Shown one piece after another: positions 56,973 to 64,000 of a stretch of 64,000 nucleotides of DNA. Where the stretch lies: assembly GCA_019009955.1 (NCBI GenBank), contig CM032230.1:30734501-30798500 (forward strand). The letters are read 5' to 3'. The stretch comes from Riptortus pedestris. Lineage: Eukaryota > Arthropoda > Insecta > Hemiptera > Alydidae. Below the pieces are notes generated by a model. The model was not told the origin of the DNA and did not search any database. It was given only the letters and a program-made list of their open reading frames with translations. Position numbers and translations under genes: made by a program. Positions within the stretch are counted from its first letter, which is position 1. Every line of letters starts with the position of its first letter.

Positions 56973-57345
56973 TACGGAGGGTGAGAGATCCATTGGGGTA
57001 TAGCTGTTGTAATGTATATAGATTTTATTGACGTTGTTGTTTTTATATGTAGCTCTGAGGATGGAGACAATAGTCTTCGGTGAAATAAAATACTTGTGAA
57101 GAATTGGACGTCCTTTTCCCTCTCCAAGTACACAATATTCTTCACTTCCAACAACACTGCTGAGATCCCAAATGTGTTCCACGTCTGTATTTGGTTGGGT
57201 ATAGGTTAGAGAGTTGGCCGGGTATAATGCGAATTTATCAGCATGAATGAGTATTTTCTTGCTCGAAATCTTCTCTGGGGACATGTTCCTTTCCTCCGGG
57301 ATTGTAGCCGCAGGGTAGATTTCATTATCCGTCACCAACTTATTA
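56973..57345 (+). repeat. Penelope-type UTR repeat, right arm of the inverted pair
   Basis: Starts GGAGGGTGAGAGATCCATTG, as at 61460-61480, then carries the arm matching 56255-56365 in reverse and the hammerhead-like segment. Beyond 57132 the sequence continues into a minus-strand open frame of 132 codons (57338 down to 56940), whose first ~60 codons are not repeat-derived as far as I can see and whose remainder reads through the repeat. I do not recognise the encoded protein. Confidence 0.55.
57055..57085 (+). ncRNA. Hammerhead-like core candidate
   Basis: CTGAGGA, a GGAGAC-AATA-GTCTTC stem and then GGTGAAA: the order CUGANGA, stem II, GAAA of a hammerhead ribozyme, with two extra bases before GAAA and one U between core and stem. 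Penelope-like elements are known to carry hammerhead motifs. Stems I and III and the cleavage site were not established. Confidence 0.3.
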
Positions 57346-57435
57346 TATTTTTTCTTTTAAATTTCCTTTGCAGCGGCACAATAACTGAGTAAAGGTTATA
57401 TCAGTAAGGGGAACGGTTTCATTAAAATAGGCAAA

Positions 57436-57565
57436 TATATATATGGTTTTGAGCAGACCTCTTTTTTGTCATCTACTAGGAAGGATCGACGAACATTTGA
57501 AATCGCGTCATAAGTACAACAAGAATAGCTGATTTCCTGATAGCTTAAGAGAAATCTGGCTATGA
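57436..57565 (-). mobile_element. HINE 5' fragment
   Basis: TA tract, GGTTTTGAGCAGACCTC, TCATCTACTAGGAAGGATCG and the 5' end with a broken palindrome (GATTTCCTGATAGCTTAAGAG). Block B and the 3' end are missing. Confidence 0.65.
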
Positions 57566-58374
57566 AACAGCTGTTAAGTACAGACCTCCTCTGGCTATAA
57601 ATTTTGATTTTTCATATTCCACAAAGGAAATAACTAATTAGTAGTTCTATTTTTTTCGGGAGGGGGCCTATTTTTACAAAAGCTGTCAGAATATCTACTC
57701 TTAAAAGTGGCGTCTCATCGTACTATTATGTCTACGTTCTATTGATTGAGTTATAAGGCACGATGTGCTTCCAACTCTAGTTTTATTGCAGAACTATCCT
57801 ATAAGCTCCACAACTAAACGATTTAAGTTGAAAAAAAAAATAAAGAAAAATAGATGTAGGTCAAGGTAAAAGGGCTGTGTAAAAAGAGAAGATAGAATCC
57901 CTGACTGTACAGTGGCCCTCATAGTGGCCAACCTACAAAGAAATTCGTGGCATGCTTTCTTTCTATCACTTTAATTAAAAGGAAACCCCTGCACATCAAA
58001 TACCTTCAATATTGATTGTTTCATCCATAGACCGAGAATAAAATAACAATAATTGTAAACAAATGTAGAGAATAACTATTGAAATGGTTTATTCAACATT
58101 TTATTAAATTAAATTCTCATTAAATACATTATAATTTGCTATGTGTATTTTTTTTTTTCAATCATGAAATTAATTTTAATAAATCCTGTAGATCTATATA
58201 TTTATTATCAGTTCACTTACATAATATGTGAGCATGACTTGAAATTTAAGCAGGCCATGAAATGTTTATTTGGCTCAGGTTCTCAAAGTAAAAAGCCCAT
58301 CAATCACGAGTTGCATTAATATGAAAAAAAAGGGGAGGCTTACTGAAAGCTGAAAACTAAAAACTCGGTCACGC
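57566..58374. other. AT-rich stretch, nothing recognised
   Basis: The last 40 bases (GGGGAGGCTTACTGAAAGC) resemble module II/III in minus orientation and may be a HINE scrap abutting the next copy. Confidence 0.45.
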
Positions 58375-58864
58375 ATGTGCTGCGTAAACTAAACAGATTT
58401 CTCACGTGAAGTTTTACATCTACGAAATTACACGAGAGCCGACCAGTTAAGGAAACGGCCGAACTAGCTTTTGGCGGGAAAGTCACTCGTCCGTTAGCTG
58501 CCCAGATTTAATAAAATGCAAATATCTCGGTTAATATTCAAGATAGAGAATAAATGTATATAACAATATTTATTCTCTATATTGAATATTTAGAGCAACA
58601 TCGCCGAAGCTGCGAAGCTCCAATAAATAAATAACAATATGTATAGTAAATTTAATTTGAAATAAGATTGATTCTGTAAATTTTTTTGATCCGACGTATA
58701 GTAACAAAGATATTTCGAATTTTCGAAAATCCTTCCCTCTAAACCCTCCTCCCACTTGTCCGATTTAAGCCGTTAACGAACTTGATCTTACTTTTTACCT
58801 AAACCGAATAAATACCGAGTTGGGTGACGATTAAAACAAAATCGCGACCGCTAGAGTGTTAACA

Positions 58865-58937
<73 letters not shown>

Positions 58938-59056
58938 GAACGGACCTCATTTTCGTCATCTCCTGGGTAGGATCGATGGACATTTGAAGAAATTTTTCGA
59001 AATCGCGTCATGAGTACGACCTCAATAGCTGATTTACCTTAAGGGAAATCTGCTAA
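58375..59056 (-). mobile_element. HINE copy, module I, with local duplication
   Basis: 3' terminus TCGGTCACGCATGTGCTGCG, module I, then an out-of-place segment at 58570-58635 with an inverted piece of the TTATTCTCTATATTGAATATT region and AGCAACATCGCCGAAGCTGC. Block B, a long TA tract 58866-58932, the 5' block, palindrome with one mismatch and GCTAA follow. Confidence 0.82.
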
Positions 59057-59481
59057 CAATAAGACTTTACTTTTCCGTGTATGGGCGTCATGCATTCCAA
59101 AATATTGACACTTAAGTTTAGATTCCCTGAATATTTTCAATAGTATGGGAGTATATAATACATATTAATGTATATTATATATTTCTGCAATGAAACTAAT
59201 CTTAACCCCTTAGCCTTGTAGTTACTGTGACCTCTGATCACTTTAAACTAAATTCTATTTGTTATCTAGGTTTGTACCACTATAGACTCCTTTTCGTAGT
59301 TGAAATCTCCTCACATGTCACCTGCGTATTCCTGGTTGAAATACTTTAATCTCCTTTCTTGCATTTGATTTGTTGTGCTATACAATGTATATTTACTTAG
59401 AAATAATCAAGTATTTTCGAAAAAAAAAATAATATGAATAAATTTGGGACCGGTAGAGCAGACAAACATTTACACACATAA
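59057..59481. other. AT-rich stretch, nothing recognised
   Basis: No gene or repeat identified. Confidence 0.45.
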
Positions 59482-60160
59482 TATTTTGAAACTGACTTCA
59501 TATGCGCCCAGGGGAGTAGTATCGGTGGACATTTGAAACTTTTTCTCGAAAATTGGGTCCTTAGTAGAACCTATATATGGTATTACTAGGAGTGAGTGTG
59601 TGAGAAAACTAAAAACTAAAGTTATACAATTTACACGGGCATTTGAGAACAACAATTATATGATTATTGTAGAATATAAGAATGCTTTTAAGTGCGTCTC
59701 AATATAATGTAGATATTTATTTTACCCAATCTCTAAACCTCCTCTCCCCCGGTTCGATGAAAACAACACGCTATTAAGCTTATAAAAAAACACTTAATGA
59801 ACATTGAGGGGGGAAGGGTTGACAAAGGGATGAAATCTATATAAATGAAACTTGAAATATTATTGGTTATATACCTATTTTCGATGTGAATCATAATTAC
59901 AAACTTATTTTGAATTTGTTCACTCTCTAAAACACCCCTCCCACTGTCCTGTTTTGATTTTGCCGTTAACGAACTTGACCTTTACATGTAACGCTACATT
60001 TCGAGTTCTACAACCATCAAACGAAAATTACAGCCAATATTTAAACAAACTTGAAAGGAACTTATTTATCTCCTAGTTAGGCATTGACAATTGAAGACAT
60101 TTTTCGAGTATGGTGCCAATAGATCAAGGTGATTTGTCTTTAGGGAAATATGCAAAACGC
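59482..60160 (-). mobile_element. Old HINE relics, one or two overlapping copies
   Basis: 59482-59585 resembles a 5' block (AATATTTTGAAACTGACTTC, GGTGGACATTTGAAAC). 59930-60160 runs from block B (CCCCTCCCACTGTCC, GCCGTTAACGAACTTGACC) to a decayed 5' end (TTTAGGGAAATATGC). The sequence between is uncertain. Confidence 0.5.
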
Positions 60161-60439
60161 TAATATAAATTCATAAGTCGATGGAGCTGAAAAGCGAGGC
60201 ACCCCATCATCCTAAATAGACAATGCCTAGGGTGGAAGTCTGCATCATCGTATCAAATAACATATTGCTAATTAATGTAAGCACAAAGGAGAGGCTCCAT
60301 TGAAAAATAACAGCTGATATAGGAGCTGTAATAAAATATTTTGAGTGGAACGACTTACATGAGCTCACATTCAATACACTATGAATAAGTGAATTCCCTT
60401 TTTTGAACTGTCGCTATAATAATGAAAAAGTCCCCTTCA
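60161..60439. other. AT-rich stretch, nothing recognised
   Basis: No gene or repeat identified. Confidence 0.4.
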
Positions 60440-61130
60440 AACACTTTTATCTGAAATTAATGTTACAGTATTAGGCCTTTGTGAAACTAAATTAGCTTCA
60501 ATCTTTAAATTTTTAATTCCTTATTATAATGTTTACTGAAACGATATGAGCAGTAATGTAGGTGGTGTAGCGATTATAATTAAAAAAAAACTGCTGTATC
60601 CTACTCAGAAATATTCAATTATCCAAAACCTAAAAATATATGATACTATCCATTCAATCTACTTAAGAAACTTACTATCATCTGGTATTAAGAATATATT
60701 AAAAATAAAAATCAACTCCAATGCTAAAATATGTACTTGCTAAAAGTCTCCAAAATACTCAACTCTACAGGCCGATAAGTTTGATATGCATTCTAAGAGA
60801 AATAGTTGAAAAAGTAATATACAAAAGATATATTGTAACATAAAAAAATCAATAATATAATCATGTCTCTGGACCATATTAACATATGAATGCCTCTTCT
60901 TGAGCTCTTCTTTTAATAATAACTACTCAAAACTACAAGTCATCCGAAAGAAATGTATCAGAGTTGCATAAGGCTTACTTGATACACTTCATCACATATC
61001 CGAACAAAATTGAAACCTTCATTACTAAACTTACATACTAGTTTTTTAACGGGTGCATAAGAAAAATTAATCCACTGTTTAAAAATATAGGTAACTACAA
61101 TAAAAGTATAACGAAAATAGATGTAGCGCA
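60440..61130 (+). pseudogene. Decayed LINE with endonuclease and RT fragments
   Basis: Three conserved patches appear in order. The endonuclease part reads SEINVTVLGLCETKL then IPYYNVY, a stop, NDMSSNVGGVAIIIKKKL, which matches the E-T-x-L, I-P-x-Y-x-V-Y-R-x-D and G-G-V-A-I-x-I-K pattern of APE-type LINE endonucleases (60462-60590). A reverse transcriptase patch RPISLICILREIVEKVIYKR lies near 60770-60830. A C-terminal patch YSKLQVIRKKCIRVA lies near 60925-60970. Stops, frame changes and large internal deletions make it a relic. The layout fits Jockey/CR1-like non-LTR elements, but the clade is not resolved. Confidence 0.75.
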
Positions 61131-61195
61131 TTTTACTTAAATACTGACATGCCGACCACCTTCAAACTACTGAATTATCCCACGGCTGTGTTTGT

Positions 61196-61492
61196 TGGAA
61201 GTGAAGAATATTTACTTGGAGAGAGAGAGAAAAAACGTCCAACTCTTCACAATTTGTTTATTTCAGCGCTAAGCGCTTTCAGAGACTAATGTCTCCATCT
61301 TCAGAGCTACGCATAAAAAATAAATAACATTAATAAAAACTCTATACATTGCAACAGGGTCATGAATCATATTAACATCAATAAATAAAACACAAGATAA
61401 ATATCTAACAATGAACATAATAAATGTACTTAAGTCAAATCTTAAAATAAATAAAATACAGAGAGTGAGAGATCTACTGAGGTATAGGAATA
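61196..61492 (-). repeat. Penelope-type UTR repeat, HINE-free copy
   Basis: Same blocks as 56255-57012 in one piece: AACGTCCAACTCTTCAC, CATCTTCAGAGCTACGCAT, GGGTCATGAATCAT, AATAAATAAAACACAAG and AGAGAGTGAGAGATCTACTG. A further 65 bases between two AAATAAATAAAA words are present here but absent around the HINE at 56402. Confidence 0.6.
61277..61304 (-). ncRNA. Hammerhead-like core candidate, better copy
   Basis: On the minus strand: CTGAAGA, one U, GGAGAC-ATTA-GTCTCT (six pairs including one G-U) and GAAA, immediately followed by the self-complementary GCGCTTAGCGC. This is the order of a hammerhead core (CUGANGA, stem II, GAAA). The extra U next to the core is non-canonical, and the cleavage stem was not identified. 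Confidence 0.35.
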
Positions 61493-61905
61493 TATTACTG
61501 ACCTACTTGCATGCGCTCATTGGGAAAGACAGCAAGCGACTGGCTGGCGCGCAGTAGATAACATCGAGGTCCAGTACCCCCACCATTGCAGACTTATAAC
61601 AATCGGTCTTTTTGTTTAAACAGAGACTATCAATAAGTTTCTTATTCAATGCAATCTCCAGATCTTCCAATGCACTTAGTTTTTTTACCTTTCTTGGCTT
61701 CGTGTAATAAGCACACGTCATGGGCTCCTTCGCTATGGCCCTCTTGTTCTTGATGGCAGAAAAATTCGGAATCTGAGCGATAGCCATGTATAGTTGAGTT
61801 CATGAGACATGAGACAGTCGGCGCATGGGGGTGGGGATGGGTGGTAGGCTTGGTGGGGATGAGAGGACGTGTACTACCCAAGCTGAACATATTTGCCAGC
61901 TTGCC

Positions 61906-61906
<1 letters not shown>
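61493..61906. other. Unrecognised stretch with minus-strand frames
   Basis: Frames at 61503-61787 (-, 94 codons; lysine-rich, SALEDLEIALNKKLIDSL) and 61642-61890 (-) overlap. The first could be part of a Penelope-related open frame because it follows the UTR repeat, but no motif proves it. Confidence 0.35.
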
Positions 61907-61959
<53 letters not shown>

Positions 61960-61972
61960 TTTTTTTTTTTTT
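61907..61972. repeat. Poly(T) tract, 66 bases with one interruption
   Basis: A long T run broken by a single A; possible tail of a minus-strand retroposed sequence or a slippage product. No tail-associated body recognised. Confidence 0.9.
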
Positions 61973-62619
61973 AGCCGATACCCAGCTAATTCTATTCTTA
62001 GGTACTAGTGTAGTCAGATGGCTACTGGGTGAGAGGAAGAAATAGGCCCTTATGCTAAAACCAAAGCTTTATTTGAAGGGGGGATTGTCAGACTTATAGT
62101 AGGGTGAGATGGTTGGGTTGAAATTTAGCTGACGGCGGGTATGGGACGCCAGCTGGGGTGTGGGATAGAAGGAAAAAGAAAGAAGAGGAAAGGAGGATAG
62201 GAGGAGGAGGAAAGAAAAGATGATAGAACACACACACGCAGTATATACAAATAAATCTAAAACTAGCCTAACAAACTAAAACAGCTTGCCGTACACCTGC
62301 TCCAGCCCTTTAAGTATCGATACTGAGTACCTGCAGTCTAACCTTTCTCTAGTATATGTTCTACTTTTCCTAATTTATATAAAAATATAGTGCAGAAAAT
62401 GAGAAGCAGCATTGATTAAACATTATTAAAAATCAAACATGAATAAAAAAATAAAATAATAATTTATTTAATGCACAAAAAACGTAATTTATTATTGATT
62501 AGTGATAATAGAAAGTTAGTGGAATTGCATATACTTGCATAGTTTAAATAAATAATATTTGGTCATTATTATTTAAATTTTTTTTTTAAACTTGCAGAAA
62601 ATTATTTATACTTAAAACT
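61973..62619. other. Unrecognised stretch
   Basis: 62020-62230 is G- and then GA-rich; the remainder is AT-rich. No gene or repeat identified. Confidence 0.4.
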
Positions 62620-62800
62620 TATGGATATTTGTTTAGAAACTTAAAGATAATTTATAAGCTTACAGATAATTATTTTTAATACTTAAAGATATATTTTTAA
62701 AAATGTAAAGATCATTTTTTTTTATAAATTACACAATGATTTGTGATACTTAAAACTTACAAATACCTTTTTAAAAACCTACAGATAATTTTCTTACCAA
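62620..62800. repeat. Degenerate tandem array of ACTTAAAGATAAT-like units
   Basis: Units of about 25-35 bp built around ACTTAAA, ACTTACAGATAA or AACCTACAGATAATTTT recur six to eight times with variable spacing. Confidence 0.6.
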
Positions 62801-62878
62801 AATTACATTTCAAAAAATATCAAAATAACTTATTTACCACCTAAATTAATAGAAGTTAAATAAAATATAACAAGTTAA

Positions 62879-62883
<5 letters not shown>

Positions 62884-62940
<57 letters not shown>
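62884..62940. repeat. (TA)n microsatellite
   Basis: About 28 TA units, free-standing. Confidence 0.95.
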
Positions 62941-62943
<3 letters not shown>

Positions 62944-63059
62944 GCTTTAAAATTGGTCAAATGACAACCCCATCTCCTCAATGCCGCTTAAGGGCTCATC
63001 ATTATCATCGCCGCTTGAATGTATGTCACTATCACTGTCAATTTAAATTTAAATGGCGA

Positions 63060-63190
63060 CTTATTGACAGGTACACTAGGGATGGTGAAAAAATATCAAT
63101 ATTTCCCCCAAAAAATATCTAAATAATACTTGATATCCCCCCCCCCGATATATCGGTATTTCGATATTAAAATTCAAGTATCGAAAACCG
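63060..63190. repeat. CGATA-rich patch, possible hAT-type MITE end
   Basis: CACTAGGGATGGTGAAAAAATATC followed by GATATATCGGTATTTCGATA and TATCGAAAACCGA. Repeated CGATA/TATCG words and a CACTAGGGATG start are seen in some arthropod hAT MITEs, but no second terminus or 8-bp duplication was found. Confidence 0.3.
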
Positions 63191-63313
63191 ATTTCTTTTT
63201 TTAAAAACAAAAATAATTGTTGCAACGTATTAGCTTGAGGTTAGAGCAAGACCTTGCAGGGATTTATATCGACATTTCTTCCTACATAACCAAGATAGGG
63301 TTAGATTTTAGCT

Positions 63314-64000
63314 TCAAGCTACACTACATACACACTGAGGGCTAATGTTTTCAGGACGCCCGATACATATCCGTAGCTCACGAGAGTCGTTAACAGACTG
63401 ATAACGGGAGCATGCGCAATAGCCTTCTTTGCTACTGCGCATCCTAGCCACTGTCTCATGTCTTTTGTAGTCAGCTATACTCTTCACCGGGTTCTTATCT
63501 TTCTTCCTGTTTGGCCGATGTAAGCTCCTTTGCATGTACCACATACTATTTTGCATACCCCGGACCTGTCTTTTATATCGATATGATCTCTAGCCATACA
63601 TAACATATCGCCCAGATTCGGTCCGCTCTTATATGCTACTCCCACTCCAATTTTACTTAGTACGCATCCTATTTTCTCCGAGAGTTTTCCTAAATATGGA
63701 ATAGTGCACCAACGGAGCTTCTTAGCATTTTCGGCAAAGTGGCTGAAGGATTGTTTGAGGGCGAGTTTTTTGGACCTCCGTTAATAAATACCATTGATGA
63801 GGGAGGTTTCAAATCCATTAGTTTTGGCGACGTGTTTTATGAATGCGAATTCTCTTCGATGATCCTGCAATGAAAGCGGTAAGATCAGTAGTCGGTCTAC
63901 ATAGTAAATGAAAGGAGTTATTTTGGTCTTAGGGTGGTGGAAGGAATGTATGTCTATTGCTGTGTCTGTTGTTGTGGGTTTCCTGTAGAATTCCATAAAG
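63314..64000 (-). pseudogene. Penelope-like element: RT end and GIY-YIG endonuclease
   Basis: The minus-strand frame enters from the right edge with FYRKPTTTDTAIDIHSFHHP and DRLLILPLS, the C-terminal part of Penelope-type reverse transcriptase. It stops at a TAA (63781-63783), then continues in the same frame (63780 down to 63487) through FAENAKKLRWCTIPYLGKLS and KIGVGVAYKSGPNLGDML, and reaches the endonuclease start SGVCKIVCGTCKGAYIGQTG, the G-x-Y-I-G-Q-T-G-R signature with its Cys pair. A TGA follows (63484-63486); the rest of the GIY-YIG domain (VKSIADYKRHE) appears in another frame down to about 63314. One in-frame stop, one further stop or frame change: not functional. Penelope elements replicate through this RT and endonuclease pair. 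Confidence 0.88.

Noticed and set aside
1..64000. CRISPR arrays, bacterial operons, prophage or defence systems
   Set aside because: The spliced exon, SINEs, Penelope and piggyBac elements show a eukaryotic genome; no spaced direct-repeat array was seen.

Overview
This is a eukaryotic, AT-rich, transposon-dense window, almost certainly from an arthropod. It carries a spliced Ig-superfamily exon, piggyBac/Tc1/pogo/mariner-type DNA elements with target-site hallmarks, a GIY-YIG Penelope-like element, tRNA-derived SINEs and very long TA, CA and GA tracts. The mixture resembles crustacean or other microsatellite-rich arthropod genomes, but the species cannot be fixed from sequence alone. There are no operons, no rRNA and no intact tRNA genes. 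Nearly all long open frames are chance frames or microsatellite read-through.

Host gene: one convincing coding exon lies at 2738-2872 (+). It has a strong acceptor and donor, symmetrical phase 1-1, and encodes the N-terminal half of an Ig-like domain. Much of the window may be intron of that gene, but no second exon was found.

Dominant component: one repeat family is present in about 22 recognisable copies plus about a dozen fragments, in both orientations. Its 5' end carries the palindrome TTTCCCTTAAGGGAAA. This is followed by a shared block with a hypervariable (TA)n tract, a shared block B, one of at least four alternative 3' modules, and a 3' end with an offset inverted copy of the 5' motif, the hairpin CGCAG-CCC-CTGCG and a terminal GACGGAC before a T run. 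I interpret it as a non-autonomous Helitron-like (Helentron/HINE, DINE-1-like) family: asymmetric terminal inverted repeats, 3' hairpin, T-T insertion and no target duplication. Strand + in the list means 5' palindrome at left and 3' hairpin at right. Lettered modules are: I (contains CCGCCAAAAGCTAG), II (contains TTCACGGTGGTGTTACC), III (contains TGAGATAAATGCAAATACG) and IV (divergent).

Other layers: two Tc1-type MITEs (1285-1902, 19876-20464); three piggyBac-like elements with TTAA duplications (9612-10194, 44779-45728, 52861-54253); a deleted mariner-type element with a transposase tail (24606-25178); a pogo-like MITE made of repeated terminal motifs (27203-27969); five copies of an element with internal ~295-bp tandem monomers (20471-23601, 31398-32038, 34151-35460); seven tRNA-derived SINE copies; a decayed LINE (60440-61130); Penelope-related UTR repeats (56255-57345, 61196-61492); and a Penelope RT/GIY-YIG pseudogene running off the right edge (63314-64000). 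Nesting is clear in several places: piggyBac inside the Helitron-like element at 9.2-10.3 kb, Helitron-like inside piggyBac at 53.3 kb, and Helitron-like inside a Penelope-related inverted repeat at 56.4 kb.
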